Positions 10,714 to 20,239 of a DNA stretch of 64,000 nucleotides are shown one piece after another (the stretch's first letter is position 1; each line of letters starts with the position of its first letter). The notes under the pieces were generated by a model. It had not been told where the DNA came from. It did no database searches and saw only the letters and a list, made by a program, of their open reading frames with translations. Both the position numbers and the translations under genes were made by a program. The DNA is from Ruminococcus flavefaciens 007c (GTDB lineage Bacteria > Bacillota > Clostridia > Oscillospirales > Ruminococcaceae): NCBI RefSeq assembly GCF_000571935.1, contig NZ_ATAX01000024.1, positions 124,001 through 188,000 of the forward strand, given 5' to 3'.

Positions 10714-11652
10714 ATGAACGGAACAAAATACGCTGATGCTGTCGGTGCTGTCAGAGCAATGGAGAACACTCTGCTCGGGAAAAGTGATATTGAACAGCTT
10801 ATTAATGCAAGAAGCAAAAGCGAAGTTAAATCTATCTTTTCTTCCAGAACGGGTAATCAGTTGGCAGATCTGAATGATGTATGGAACTTTCTTTGCGAAT
10901 ATGCTCCCGACTGTGAGGAACTGAAAATCCTGCTCTATCGCAATGATTTTCATAATCTCAAGGCTGTTCTTAAAGCGATCATCTCAAACAGAGATCCCGA
11001 GCAGTATTATATTGCTCCTTCAAATATTGGTCTTTCAGAACTTACTGATGCTGTGAGCAAAAAGGAATATGATCTGCTGCCGAAGTATATGCAGAAAACT
11101 GCTTTAGAGGCTTATGAGCTTCTGACAAAAACATTGGACGGTCAGCTTTCTGATTCATTTATTGACAGATCAGCTCTCGAAGCTGTACAGAAATCTTCGG
11201 AAGAATGCGGTATTGAATTCATGAAAAAATACGCTCAGCTGATAACTGCCTGCTCTGACATAAAGACAGCATACAGATGCTGTATACTCGGTAAATCTGC
11301 GCAGTTTATGGAAAATGCTGTTTGCGGCAGTCCAGAGATTGAAAAGGATGAGCTTATCAAATCTGCTCTTGCGGGAACAGAACAGTTATTCACATATCTT
11401 GAAACGACGCATTACAGTGAAGCGGCCGCTTTGTTGAAGGAGTCGTCAGCAAAGTACGAAAAATGGTGTGATGATGTGATAATGGAACTGGCAGAAGACG
11501 CAAGAATGCTTGCTTTCGGCTCTGAGCCTCTTGCCGCTTACTTTATTGCCAAAGAGGCTGAGATCAAAAATCTTCGTATCTTGTCAGTATGCAAGGAATT
11601 CGGTGCAGATAAGGAAACAATAACAGAAAGGATGAGAAAGCTTTATGTATAA
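10714..11652 (+). CDS. ntpC: V-type ATPase subunit C (d-type)
   Basis: The 312-residue protein is all-helical and soluble, with segments such as ANARSKSEVKSIF-like (here NARSKSEVKSIFSSR) and ENLRILSV-like motifs near the C-terminus (KNLRILSVCKEFGADKE). These are typical of the funnel-shaped subunit that couples the central shaft to the K-ring. Size and operon position support the call. The ribosome site is weak (TAGGTGAT). The gene overlaps ntpG by 8 bases, which suggests coupled translation. Confidence 0.85.
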   Translation: MNGTKYADAVGAVRAMENTLLGKSDIEQLINARSKSEVKSIFSSRTGNQLADLNDVWNFLCEYAPDCEELKILLYRNDFHNLKAVLKAIISNRDPEQYYIAPSNIGLSELTDAVSKKEYDLLPKYMQKTALEAYELLTKTLDGQLSDSFIDRSALEAVQKSSEECGIEFMKKYAQLITACSDIKTAYRCCILGKSAQFMENAVCGSPEIEKDELIKSALAGTEQLFTYLETTHYSEAAALLKESSAKYEKWCDDVIMELAEDARMLAFGSEPLAAYFIAKEAEIKNLRILSVCKEFGADKETITERMRKLYV

Positions 11653-11956
11653 AGCCGCAGTTATAGGCGATAGTGCCAGTGTTTCAGGATTTGCTGCTCT
11701 CGGACTTTCTGTATTTCGTGAAACCGAGCCTGAAAAGGTTTCAAAACTCATTTCAAGACTTGCGGCGAATGATTTTGCAGTCATATACATTACCGAACCT
11801 GCCGCAGCATTGGTTACCGATACTATTGCAAAATACAGAAGTTGTAAGCTTCCGGCGATAATATTGATACCTGCAATAGAGGGTAATACAGGCGACGGCA
11901 TGAGAGCTCTGCATGAGGCAGTGGAAAAGGCTGTCGGTTCGGATATATTGAATTAG
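11645..11956 (+). CDS. ntpG: V-type ATPase central shaft subunit F
   Basis: This 103-residue protein has the Rossmann-like alpha/beta fold of the F subunit: AAVIGDSASVSGFAALGL at the start, FAVIYITEPAA in the middle and PAIILIPAIEGNTGDGM near the end. It binds subunit D in the rotating shaft and can influence ATPase inhibition. AGGATGAGAAAG lies upstream inside ntpC. The name ntpG follows E. hirae usage for this subunit. Confidence 0.88.
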   Translation: MYKAAVIGDSASVSGFAALGLSVFRETEPEKVSKLISRLAANDFAVIYITEPAAALVTDTIAKYRSCKLPAIILIPAIEGNTGDGMRALHEAVEKAVGSDILN

Positions 11957-11977
11957 GAAAGAGGCGGATAAACAGAA

Positions 11978-13747
11978 ATGAACAGCAAAGGTAAAGTAAT
12001 TAAAATCTCAGGCCCGCTTGTAGTTGCAGAAGGTATGAGGGACGCTAATATGTTTGACGTTGTCCGCGTCAGCGAAAAGCGGCTTATAGGTGAAATAATA
12101 GAGATGCACGGTGATCGTGCTTCGATTCAGGTATATGAGGAGACTTCAGGTCTCGGCACTGGTGAGAACGTCGAATCAACAGGCGAGCCAATGAGCGTTG
12201 AGCTTGGTCCAGGACTCATAGGAAGTATTTTCGACGGAATTCAGCGTCCGCTTGATGATATAAGAAAAGTATGCGGAAACAATCTGCAGCGCGGAGTTGA
12301 AGTTCCTTCATTAAAGAGAGAGAAGCTTTGGAAGTTTACTCCCTCAGTAAAGGTCGGTGACAAAGTCATTGGCGGAGACGTGATCGGTACAGTTCCCGAG
12401 ACTGATATAGTTCTTCACAAAATAATGGTACCAAACGGCATTAACGGTACTGTAAAGAAGATCTCGGAGGGCGAATTCCACGTAAATGATACGGTATGTA
12501 TCATCGAAACAGAAAAAGGGGAGAGAGAGCTTTCTCTTTTCCAGAAATGGCCCGTCCGCCGAGGCAGACCTTATAAGAAGAAGCTGTCGCCCGATATGCC
12601 TCTTGTTACAGGTCAGAGAGTCGTTGACTGTCTGTTCCCGATAGCTAAGGGAGGCGTAGCCGCTATCCCCGGACCTTTCGGAAGCGGAAAGACAGTCACA
12701 CAGCATCAGCTGGCAAAGTGGGCAGAGGCTGATATCATTGTTTATATAGGCTGCGGTGAGCGCGGAAACGAAATGACAGACGTTTTGAATGAATTCCCGG
12801 AGCTTATCGATCCTCACACAGGCAAATCCCTTATGGAAAGAACTGTTCTTATAGCCAATACATCGGATATGCCTGTTGCTGCACGTGAAGCCTCTGTATA
12901 TACAGGTATCACTATTGCAGAATATTATAGGGATATGGGCTATTCTGTTGCTCTTATGGCTGACTCCACATCACGTTGGGCAGAGGCGCTTCGTGAAATG
13001 TCAGGACGTCTTGAGGAAATGCCGGGTGATGAAGGTTATCCTGCATATCTCGGAAGCCGTCTTGCACAGTTCTATGAGCGTGCAGGCCGAGTTATATCCA
13101 ATGGTTCAGATGAACGAGAGGGAACTCTTTCGGTAATCGGAGCAGTTTCACCTCCCGGAGGAGATATATCCGAGCCAGTTTCCCAGGCTACGCTCCGTAT
13201 AGTAAAAGTATTCTGGGGACTTGATTCAAACCTGGCTTATCAGAGACATTTCCCAGCTATAAACTGGCTTACAAGCTATTCTCTTTACGCAGATTCACTG
13301 GCCCAATGGTACGACAATAATGTATCTAAAGACTGGATGAAGTCAAGAGCACGTTTTATGCAGATCCTTCACGATGAAGCTGAACTTAAAGAGATTGTAA
13401 AGCTCATCGGTATGGATGCTCTTTCAGCAAAGGATCGTCTTAAAATGGAAACAGCACGTTCAATACGTGAGGATTTCCTGCATCAGTTGGCTTTCCATGA
13501 GGTAGACACATATACAAGTCTTAAAAAACAGCTTTATATGATGAAGCTTATTCTGAACTTCAATGATGAGGCGGGGGATGCTATCAGTAAGGGCGCAGAT
13601 GTGGAGAGCGTTGCCAATCTGGCTGTTAGAGAAAAAATCGGTCGTTTCAAGTATATTGAGGAAGAAAAGACGGATGCCGAATTCCAGAAGCTTTCTTTAG
13701 AGATCTCTTCAGAACTCAACGAATTAATCAATAAGGAGGAAGACTGA
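11978..13747 (+). CDS. ntpA: V-type ATPase catalytic subunit A
   Basis: The 589-residue catalytic subunit has a Walker A loop [13 protein letters not shown] at about residues 230-242, the non-homologous insertion region typical of A subunits (~110-190), GERGNEM and the [24 protein letters not shown] signature in two parts ([28 protein letters not shown]). It hydrolyses or makes ATP at the A/B interface. GAGGCGGATAAACAGAA precedes the ATG. The stop and the ntpB start share one base. Confidence 0.97.
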   Translation: MNSKGKVIKISGPLVVAEGMRDANMFDVVRVSEKRLIGEIIEMHGDRASIQVYEETSGLGTGENVESTGEPMSVELGPGLIGSIFDGIQRPLDDIRKVCGNNLQRGVEVPSLKREKLWKFTPSVKVGDKVIGGDVIGTVPETDIVLHKIMVPNGINGTVKKISEGEFHVNDTVCIIETEKGERELSLFQKWPVRRGRPYKKKLSPDMPLVTGQRVVDCLFPIAKGGVAAIPGPFGSGKTVTQHQLAKWAEADIIVYIGCGERGNEMTDVLNEFPELIDPHTGKSLMERTVLIANTSDMPVAAREASVYTGITIAEYYRDMGYSVALMADSTSRWAEALREMSGRLEEMPGDEGYPAYLGSRLAQFYERAGRVISNGSDEREGTLSVIGAVSPPGGDISEPVSQATLRIVKVFWGLDSNLAYQRHFPAINWLTSYSLYADSLAQWYDNNVSKDWMKSRARFMQILHDEAELKEIVKLIGMDALSAKDRLKMETARSIREDFLHQLAFHEVDTYTSLKKQLYMMKLILNFNDEAGDAISKGADVESVANLAVREKIGRFKYIEEEKTDAEFQKLSLEISSELNELINKEED

Positions 13748-15123
13748 TGCCAAGAGAATACAGAACAATTGAAGAAGCGGCAGGTCCCCTTCTTCTGGTA
13801 AAGGATGTTGAGAACGTAAAATACGGCGAACTTGCTGAAATAAGACTTAAAAACGGTGAAAAACGCCGCTGCCGTGTTCTTGAGATAGACGGTACAAATG
13901 CACTTGTGCAGCTTTTTGAAAATGCTGCAGGTATAAACTTACAGGATAGCAGTGTTGTTTTTTCAGGTCACCAGATGGAACTCGGTGTATCTGAAGATAT
14001 GCTGGGAAGAGTATTCGATGGTCTGGGCAGACCGATAGACGACGGCCCAGAAATAATTCCTGATATGCGTATGGATGTAAATGGACTGCCTATGAATCCT
14101 GTTGCAAGACAATATCCTCAGGAGTTCATACAGACAGGAGTATCTGCTATCGACGGTTTGAATACACTTGTAAGAGGTCAAAAGCTGCCTATATTCTCAG
14201 CCAGCGGACTTCCTCATGCACAGCTCGCAGCACAGATTGCACGTCAGGCTAAGGTGCGCGGTAAAAACGAGCAGTTTGCTGTAGTATTCGCTGCAATGGG
14301 TATCACTTTTGAGGAATCAGAATACTTTGTTCAGAGCTTCAAGAGCACAGGCGCACTTGACAGAACTGTACTCTTTATAAATCTTGCAAACGATTCTGCC
14401 ATTGAACGTCTTGCCACTCCTAAAATGGCACTTACAGCTGCGGAGTATCTTGCTTTTGAAAAGGGGATGCATGTTCTTGTCATCCTTACAGATATTACAA
14501 ACTATGCTGATGCTCTTCGTGAGGTATCGGCTGCACGTAAGGAGGTTCCGGGAAGAAGAGGATATCCGGGTTATATGTATACCGATCTGGCTACAATATA
14601 TGAACGTGCAGGCCGTCAGAACGGCAAAGAGGGAAGTATCACCATGATACCGATCCTCACTATGCCGGAGGATGATAAAACTCATCCTATCCCTGACCTT
14701 ACAGGTTATATCACTGAGGGACAGATAATACTTTCACGTGAGCTTTACAGAAAGGGAATAAATCCTCCTGTTGATGTTCTGCCATCACTCTCCCGTCTTA
14801 AGGATAAGGGAATAGGCGATGGAAAAACTCGTGCTGATCATTCCGATACCATGAACCAGCTTTTCTCGGCATACGCCCGTGGAAAAGATGCCAAGGAGCT
14901 TATGGTAGTACTTGGCGAAGCTGCTCTTACACCTACAGATCTGCTCTATGCTAAGTTTTCTGATGAATTTGAGAAAAGATATGTTTCTCAGGGCTTTGAA
15001 AACAACAGAAGTATTGAAGAAACACTTTCAATAGGATGGGAGCTTCTGAAACTCCTTCCGAGAAGCGAGCTTCGCAGAATCAGAGAGGAATATCTGGTCA
15101 AGTATTATGATACTCAGAATTGA
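13747..15123 (+). CDS. ntpB: V-type ATPase regulatory subunit B
   Basis: The 458-residue non-catalytic B subunit has a degenerate P-loop position reading [14 protein letters not shown], with no Lys-Thr/Ser pair, as expected. It also has [19 protein letters not shown] and [22 protein letters not shown], the B-subunit signature. It forms the alternating hexamer with subunit A and contributes the arginine finger. AGGAGG lies within the end of ntpA, 6-8 bases before the ATG. Length is normal for the family. Confidence 0.97.
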   Translation: MPREYRTIEEAAGPLLLVKDVENVKYGELAEIRLKNGEKRRCRVLEIDGTNALVQLFENAAGINLQDSSVVFSGHQMELGVSEDMLGRVFDGLGRPIDDGPEIIPDMRMDVNGLPMNPVARQYPQEFIQTGVSAIDGLNTLVRGQKLPIFSASGLPHAQLAAQIARQAKVRGKNEQFAVVFAAMGITFEESEYFVQSFKSTGALDRTVLFINLANDSAIERLATPKMALTAAEYLAFEKGMHVLVILTDITNYADALREVSAARKEVPGRRGYPGYMYTDLATIYERAGRQNGKEGSITMIPILTMPEDDKTHPIPDLTGYITEGQIILSRELYRKGINPPVDVLPSLSRLKDKGIGDGKTRADHSDTMNQLFSAYARGKDAKELMVVLGEAALTPTDLLYAKFSDEFEKRYVSQGFENNRSIEETLSIGWELLKLLPRSELRRIREEYLVKYYDTQN

Positions 15124-15133
15124 GGTGAGCTGA

Positions 15134-15784
15134 TTGGCAAGACTGAATGTTAATCCCACCCGTATGGAGCTTAGCAAGCTGAAAAAAAAGCTTGCTTCAG
15201 CAAGAAGAGGTCATAAGCTTCTCAAGGATAAGCGAGACGAACTTATGCGTCAGTTCATGAACCTCATTAGAGAAAACCGACAGCTGAGAAACGAGGTCGA
15301 AAAGGCTATAAATGAAGCCAATCGGTATATGGCTGTTGCGGGCTCTGTGATGCAGAGAGAGGTTCTTGAAACTGCTCTCATGCTGCCAAAGCAGGAGGTT
15401 GAGCTTGAAGTAAATGATAAAAATGTCATGAGCGTTTATATTCCAGAGTTCAAACCTAAATTCCGTACCGAGGATACAAACGATATATATTCATACGGCA
15501 TGGCTTTTACTTCCATCGACCTTGACGGTGCAGTAAGTGCTTTAAGTGCTGTTTTCCCAATGATGATAAGGCTTGCAGAGGTTGAAAAGGCCTGTCAGCT
15601 AATGGCAGATGAGATCGAAAAGACCCGTCGCCGTGTAAATGCTTTGGAGCATATAATGATTCCGGATTATGAGGAAACTATAAAGTATATAACTATGAAG
15701 CTTTCGGAAAACGAAAGAAGCACTACAACATCTCTTATGAAGGTCAAGGAAATGGTACTCAAGGACAGCCATCATTATCATTAA
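15134..15784 (+). CDS. ntpD: V-type ATPase central shaft subunit D
   Basis: The 216-residue protein starts at TTG with GAGGTGAG 4 bases upstream. The sequence from there (ARLNVNPTRMELSKLKKKL) is the conserved N-terminus of subunit D, so the start is secure. Two long helices at the N- and C-termini form the coiled-coil rotor axle, with RRRVNALEHIMIP as a typical C-terminal segment. It is the last gene of the operon and is followed at once by a terminator. Separate genes for the E. hirae NtpH and NtpJ are absent. Confidence 0.94.
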   Translation: MARLNVNPTRMELSKLKKKLASARRGHKLLKDKRDELMRQFMNLIRENRQLRNEVEKAINEANRYMAVAGSVMQREVLETALMLPKQEVELEVNDKNVMSVYIPEFKPKFRTEDTNDIYSYGMAFTSIDLDGAVSALSAVFPMMIRLAEVEKACQLMADEIEKTRRRVNALEHIMIPDYEETIKYITMKLSENERSTTTSLMKVKEMVLKDSHHYH

Positions 15785-15785
15785 G

Positions 15786-15814
15786 AAAAAAGCAGCTTTT
15801 ATAGCTGCTTTTTT
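15786..15814 (+). terminator. Terminator of the V-ATPase operon
   Basis: AAAAAAGCAGCT and AGCTGCTTTTTT form a long stem with a short loop ending in a T run, directly after the ntpD stop codon. Confidence 0.9.
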
Positions 15815-15826
15815 GATATCTGAACA

Positions 15827-15865
15827 AAAAAATTCCGCGTAAAGAATTAGTACGCGGAATTTTTA
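15827..15865. terminator. Terminator of pnp, usable from both sides
   Basis: AAAAATTCCGCGTA and TACGCGGAATTTTT pair around a 9-nt loop. The T run on the minus strand follows the pnp stop codon by ~13 bases. The plus-strand side also has a T run, so it backs up the ATPase terminator. Confidence 0.88.
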
Positions 15866-15877
15866 TTATAACTATAA

Positions 15878-17992
15878 TCAGTTGTTCTTCTTAGCTTCGA
15901 TGTCTGCAAGAGCGTCCTTGCGTGAGAGATTGATTCTGCCCTGACGGTCGATCTCTGTTACCTTAACAACGATCTCATCGCCGATAGAAACAACGTCTTC
16001 TACCTTTTCAACTCTCTGCTTGTCCAGCTTGGATATATGAACAAGTCCGTCCTTACCAGGAGCAATTTCAACGAATGCACCGAAGTCCATGATTCTTACT
16101 ACCTTGCCCTTGTAAATAGCGCCTACCTCGGGATCATTAGCAATTGTATGAACGATCTGAAGTGCCTTGTTTGCATTGTCAGCATCAACACCGCTGATAA
16201 ATACATTACCGTCATCGCTGATGTCGATCTTAACGTCACAGTCAGCTGAGATCTTCTGGATAACCTTACCGCCCTGACCGATAACCTCACGGATCTTGTC
16301 GACAGGGATCTTTGTCTGAAGCATTTTGGGAGCATACTTGTTAACAGTAGGTCTGCTTTCGGGAATAGCCTTCAGCATGATCTCGTCGAGGATGTACAGA
16401 CGAGCCTTTCTTGTCTTTTCGAATGCTTCCTTTATGATAGCAGGTGTAAGTCCGTCTACCTTAATATCGACCTGGATAGCTGTGATACCCTTGTGAGTAC
16501 CGCCTACCTTGAAGTCCATATCGCCGAAGAAGTCCTCAAGACCCTGGATATCTACCATTGTCATAAACTCATCACTGTCGGGAAGTGTGATAAGTCCGCA
16601 GGAAATACCTGCAACGGGAGCCTTGATCGGTACGCCTGCGTCCATAAGAGCAAGAGTTGAACCGCATATTGATCCCTGTGATGTAGAACCGTTGGAAGAA
16701 AGAACCTCAGAAACAAGTCTTAATGCGTAGGGGAATTCCTCAACAGGAGGAATAACAGGAGCGAGTGCTCTCTCAGCAAGCGCACCATGACCAATCTCAC
16801 GGCGTCCGGGACCTCTGCTGGGCTTTGTTTCACCGACGGAGTAGCTCGGGAAATTGTACTGGTGCATATATCTCTTCGAATCTTCCTCGTCGAGACCGTC
16901 AATCTTCTGAGCATCGCTTACAGGACCGAGTGTTGCAATAGTGAGCACCTGTGTCTGACCTCTTGTGAAGAGACCTGAACCGTGAACTCTGGGAAGAACT
17001 CCTACCTCAGCTGCGAGAGGTCTGATCTCATCAATTCCGCGGCCGTCAACACGCTTGCCCTCATAGAGCCATGTACGAACGATTTTCTTCTGAAGCTTAT
17101 AGATACACTCGTCGATCATGGGTATCTGCTCGGGGTACTTTTCGTCAAAGTTAGCGTGAATATCATCAATGATGGGGGCAAGTCTCTCATCACGTACATT
17201 CTTGTCGTTTGTATCAAGAGCGATTTTGACTCTGTCAGAAGCAAATGCCTCGATAGCATCAAACATATCGTGATCTACTTCCATTGACTCGAACTCGAAC
17301 TTGGGCTTACCGATCTGAGCACGGATGTCATTAATGAAAGATACCATCTTCTTGATCTCTTCATGTCCCTTAAGAATAGCGTCAAGCATTGTATCCTCGG
17401 GTACTTCGTTAGCGCCTGCCTCGATCATAACGATCTTATCGGCAGTACCTGCAACAGTAAGAGTCAGATCAGTCTTAGCTCTCTGCTCAAGAGTAGGATT
17501 GAGTACGATCTCACCGTCAACGAGACCTACATTTATACCTGCAATAGGTCCGTTCCACGGGATATCGGAAATAGAGATTGCGATAGATGTAGCTATCATA
17601 CCTGCGATCTCAGGTGAGTTATCTGGTTCAACTGCGAGTACAGTCATTACAACAGAAACGTCATTTCTCATATCCTTGGGGAAGAGGGGACGAATAGGTC
17701 TGTCAACGCATCTTGATGTAAGGATAGCCTTTTCGGAAGGCTTGCCCTCACGCTTAGTGAATGAACCGGGGATCTTTCCTACCGAATAAAGTCTTTCTTC
17801 GTAATCAACTGAAAGAGGGAAGAAATCAATGCCCTCTCTGGGCTTTGCACTTGCGGTAACGTTTGCCATTACAACGGTCTCACCGTATCTTACCCAGCAT
17901 GAACCGTTAGAAAGTCCGCAGGTCTTACCCGTTTCAACAACCAGCGGTCTGCCCGCATATGTCGTTTCAAAAGTTCTGTAGTTTTCAAACAT
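15878..17992 (-). CDS. pnp: Polyribonucleotide nucleotidyltransferase
   Basis: The 704-residue PNPase degrades RNA 3' to 5' by phosphorolysis. It has two RNase PH cores (one near the N-terminus, a second around residues 310-540 with VLTIATLG and SSNGSTSQGSICGSTLALMDAG), a KH domain (KIREVIGQGGKVIQKI) and an S1 domain (GKVVRIMDFGAFVEIAPG..GLVHISKL). The ATG at 17992 is chosen over an ATG 72 bases upstream because GGAGG lies 8 bases before it and FENYRTFE is the usual N-terminus. It follows rpsO, and its leader holds a long imperfect hairpin. Confidence 0.97.
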   Translation of the reverse strand: MFENYRTFETTYAGRPLVVETGKTCGLSNGSCWVRYGETVVMANVTASAKPREGIDFFPLSVDYEERLYSVGKIPGSFTKREGKPSEKAILTSRCVDRPIRPLFPKDMRNDVSVVMTVLAVEPDNSPEIAGMIATSIAISISDIPWNGPIAGINVGLVDGEIVLNPTLEQRAKTDLTLTVAGTADKIVMIEAGANEVPEDTMLDAILKGHEEIKKMVSFINDIRAQIGKPKFEFESMEVDHDMFDAIEAFASDRVKIALDTNDKNVRDERLAPIIDDIHANFDEKYPEQIPMIDECIYKLQKKIVRTWLYEGKRVDGRGIDEIRPLAAEVGVLPRVHGSGLFTRGQTQVLTIATLGPVSDAQKIDGLDEEDSKRYMHQYNFPSYSVGETKPSRGPGRREIGHGALAERALAPVIPPVEEFPYALRLVSEVLSSNGSTSQGSICGSTLALMDAGVPIKAPVAGISCGLITLPDSDEFMTMVDIQGLEDFFGDMDFKVGGTHKGITAIQVDIKVDGLTPAIIKEAFEKTRKARLYILDEIMLKAIPESRPTVNKYAPKMLQTKIPVDKIREVIGQGGKVIQKISADCDVKIDISDDGNVFISGVDADNANKALQIVHTIANDPEVGAIYKGKVVRIMDFGAFVEIAPGKDGLVHISKLDKQRVEKVEDVVSIGDEIVVKVTEIDRQGRINLSRKDALADIEAKKNN

Positions 17993-18036
17993 CTGTTTAG
18001 CCTCCATTTTTAAAATTTTTGTCAGAGGAGAGCCTT

Positions 18037-18094
18037 TAGAAGTTAGAGGTAAAAACCAGAACAATAGTTTTCTGACTCTTGCCTCTGACTTCTA
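18037..18094 (-). repeat. Long imperfect inverted repeat in the pnp leader
   Basis: Two 25-base arms (18037-18061 and 18070-18094) match at 20 of 25 positions around an 8-nt loop. Several of the differences are G-U compatible in RNA. It lies ~45 bases upstream of the pnp start. In E. coli, pnp is autoregulated through a leader hairpin cut by RNase III. A similar role is inferred here. Confidence 0.7.
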
Positions 18095-18116
18095 ATCCCT
18101 TCACTCTGATAGACAT

Positions 18117-18152
18117 AAAGGCAGAAGGGTATAATAATACCCCACTGCCTTT
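18117..18152 (-). other. Hairpin between rpsO and pnp
   Basis: AAAGGCAG / CTGCCTTT form an 8-bp outer stem with an inner GGGTA / TACCC stem and a small internal bulge. There is no T run on the minus strand, so this looks like an RNA processing site or partial attenuator rather than a full terminator. Confidence 0.6.
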
Positions 18153-18162
18153 ACACTCATAA

Positions 18163-18429
18163 TTACTTACGGAGACCGAGCTTCTCTACGATAGCACGGT
18201 ATCTGTTAATATCCTTCTTCTTAAGATATCCGAGAAGGTTACGTCTGTGACCAACCATCTTGAGAAGACCTCTTCTTGAGTGGTGGTCATTCTTGTGGCT
18301 CTTGAGGTGGTTTGTGAGATCATTGATTCTTCTTGTGAGAATAGCGATCTGAACCTCAGGAGAACCTGTGTCGTTTTCGTGTGTTCTGTTAGCCTCGATA
18401 ACGGCTGTCTTTTCATCCTTCAATAACAT
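18163..18429 (-). CDS. rpsO: Small ribosomal subunit protein S15 (uS15)
   Basis: The 88-residue product has the S15 core: [28 protein letters not shown] followed by [24 protein letters not shown] (shown in parts), ending in LGLRK. It binds 16S rRNA early in 30S assembly. ATG 18429 is chosen over a GTG nine bases upstream because AGAGG lies 8 bases before it and the resulting length is exactly typical. The rpsO-pnp order is conserved across bacteria. Confidence 0.97.
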   Translation of the reverse strand: MLLKDEKTAVIEANRTHENDTGSPEVQIAILTRRINDLTNHLKSHKNDHHSRRGLLKMVGHRRNLLGYLKKKDINRYRAIVEKLGLRK

Positions 18430-18439
18430 TTGAAGCACC

Positions 18440-18545
18440 TCTTAAATAAATATTCCGTTAACTCAGTAGGGGGTGAAAGTCGAGGACAAGCCCCGAACCA
18501 AGTACACGGTGATAATATTATACCACATAAAAACACTTTTGTAAA
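18440..18545 (-). promoter_or_regulatory. rpsO promoter and leader
   Basis: On the minus strand, TTTACA (18540-18545), 17 bp and TATAAT (18517-18522) form a good promoter. The ~70-nt leader contains GGGG and CCCC blocks that can pair (around 18466-18496). S15 autoregulates its mRNA in several bacteria through such leaders. A match to a described S15 leader class was not established. Confidence 0.65.
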
Positions 18546-18627
18546 GCCTTTTTTCGAATTTTTGCGAAAAATATATTTGTATCCAGCGGTATATCCGCGG
18601 TTTTGACAGTTTTCTTAAAGAAGATGG

Positions 18628-18656
18628 TTGACTATTAATGCGTTATGTGGTAAAAT
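18628..18656 (+). promoter_or_regulatory. Promoter for the PH-like/FkbM gene pair
   Basis: TTGACT (18628-18633), 17 bp and TAAAAT (18651-18656) lie ~45 bases before the ATG at 18701. Confidence 0.7.
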
Positions 18657-18700
18657 ATATGTACAGAGGTCTGCCTTTTAATGATTGGAGGATTAAGGTT

Positions 18701-19120
18701 ATGAAAAAAAATGCTTTCGACTATGTATGGACAGATAAAAAACGTTCACTTTTCGGTCTGCCTCTTACTTTTACACGTTATTATCTTACCGAGTCCAAGT
18801 TCATTACACGTACCGGTTTTCTAAATATAGACGAGGATGAGATAGATCTTTACAAGATCACTGATAAGAAAGTAAAATATCCGTTTTTCCAGCGCCTTTT
18901 CAACTGCGGAACGATAATTATATACAGTCGTGATGCCGATACTCCTTCAAAAGAAGTTCACTGTGTAAAGAATGTCAGGAAGGTCTCTGAACTGATCGAT
19001 AAATACCTCACCATCATGCGTGATAAATACGGCATAAGAGGAAGAGATATGATGGGCTTCCATTCAGCTCACGATCACTATGACGATTACGACGATATGC
19101 ACGACGATGGTGATTATTGA
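18701..19120 (+). CDS. Bacterial PH-like domain protein with Asp/His-rich tail
   Basis: The 139-residue protein resembles bacterial PH domains (bPH_2/YdbT type). It has a Y-W/V-DKKRSLFGLPLTFTRYYLTE opening with alternating hydrophobic strands, a DLYKITDKKV turn and a C-terminal helix ELIDKYLTIM. No membrane helix is seen. The last ~20 residues are packed with Asp, His and Tyr, which suggests metal binding or disorder. ATG 18701 is preferred because GGAGG lies 9 bases before it, and a longer frame from 18638 lacks a ribosome site. It overlaps the frame of, and probably shares a transcript with, the FkbM methyltransferase. Function unknown. Confidence 0.75.
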   Translation: MKKNAFDYVWTDKKRSLFGLPLTFTRYYLTESKFITRTGFLNIDEDEIDLYKITDKKVKYPFFQRLFNCGTIIIYSRDADTPSKEVHCVKNVRKVSELIDKYLTIMRDKYGIRGRDMMGFHSAHDHYDDYDDMHDDGDY

Positions 19121-19140
19121 TTTCAGAGGTGATTGTGGGA

Positions 19141-20205
19141 ATGCTCTCGTTTATTACTGAAAAACAATCCAGCTGGGACAGGCTAAAAGCTGAAAAACGT
19201 CCTATATTCATATACGGAATGGGAGACGGCGCATTGAAGATAATGGCTGTTTTCCGTGAAATGAAAATAACAGTAGCAGGTATCTTTGCAAGTGATGATT
19301 TTGTACGCGGACATTCATTCGAGGGGTATAGAGTACATAAGCTTTCAGAGATAGAAGAAGCAGTTGATGATTTTGTGGTAGTACTTGCATTTGCTGCAGG
19401 CTATCAGGAAATAGTCGACAAGGTGCAGGATATTGCTTCAAGGCACACATTATACGTACCTGACGTGCCTGTTATAGGCGGCGGCCTGTTTACATATGAA
19501 TACTGTGAACAGAATGCCGATAAGATACAGCAGGTTTATGACAGCCTTGCAGATGACTACTCCAGAAAGGTATATGCCAATATCATAAACTTTAAAATCA
19601 GCGGCAAAATAGAGTATCTTTCAGCTGTTACTACTTCAAAAGCAGAGATATACAAGAAAATAATCAAGCCTAACCTCAACGAAATATATGTTGATCTTGG
19701 TGCCTACAACGGTGACACTATCAAGGAGATCCTTGAATTTACCCATGGTAAATATGTGTCCATATACGCTCTTGAACCTGATAAGAAGAATTTCAAGAAG
19801 CTTGCGAAATTCGTTGATGGTATGCCTCATGTTTACGCATATAATTCTGCAGCATGGTGCATTGATACGGAGCTTCCGTTTTCGGCAAAAGCAGGCCGTC
19901 AGTCGGCTATCAGCGCCAATTCCGATAATATGGTGGGGGCTTTGTCAGTTGACAGCATTCTTGCCAAAAAGCCTGCGACCATAATAAAAATGGATGTTGA
20001 AGGCTTTGAACGTGAAGCTATCTGGGGAGCTGCATTGACCATCGCTCATTATGCACCTAAAATGATGGTATCTCTGTATCATAGAAACGAGGATATTTTT
20101 GAGATCCCGCTTCTGATCAAAAAGCTCAATCCGTCTTATAAGCTTTTTATAAGACATCAGCTTTATATTCCTGCATGGGAAACCAACCTTTATGCAACAT
20201 TATAA
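19141..20205 (+). CDS. FkbM family methyltransferase with N-terminal Rossmann-like domain
   Basis: The 354-residue protein has two parts. Residues ~1-110 form a nucleotide-binding-like fold (RPIFIYGMGDGALKIM, GxG pattern) as seen in sugar-modifying enzymes. The rest is an FkbM-type SAM methyltransferase with EIYVDLGAYNGDTI (motif I), YALEPDKKNFKKL (motif II acidic residue) and IIKMDVEGFEREAI, the family hallmark. Such proteins O-methylate sugars or small molecules, often on cell-surface glycans. ATG 19141 is chosen because GAGGTG lies ~9 bases before it. A bidirectional terminator follows. The acceptor is unknown. Confidence 0.85.
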   Translation: MLSFITEKQSSWDRLKAEKRPIFIYGMGDGALKIMAVFREMKITVAGIFASDDFVRGHSFEGYRVHKLSEIEEAVDDFVVVLAFAAGYQEIVDKVQDIASRHTLYVPDVPVIGGGLFTYEYCEQNADKIQQVYDSLADDYSRKVYANIINFKISGKIEYLSAVTTSKAEIYKKIIKPNLNEIYVDLGAYNGDTIKEILEFTHGKYVSIYALEPDKKNFKKLAKFVDGMPHVYAYNSAAWCIDTELPFSAKAGRQSAISANSDNMVGALSVDSILAKKPATIIKMDVEGFEREAIWGAALTIAHYAPKMMVSLYHRNEDIFEIPLLIKKLNPSYKLFIRHQLYIPAWETNLYATL

Positions 20206-20209
20206 AATC

Positions 20210-20238
20210 AGCCTCCTGAAAAAATCAGGAGGCTTTTT
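20210..20238. terminator. Bidirectional terminator between FkbM gene and pyrB
   Basis: A perfect 9- to 10-bp stem (GCCTCCTGA / TCAGGAGGC) with a 5-nt A loop is followed by TTTTT on the plus strand. On the minus strand TTTT also follows the stem. Confidence 0.88.
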
Positions 20239-20239
20239 A

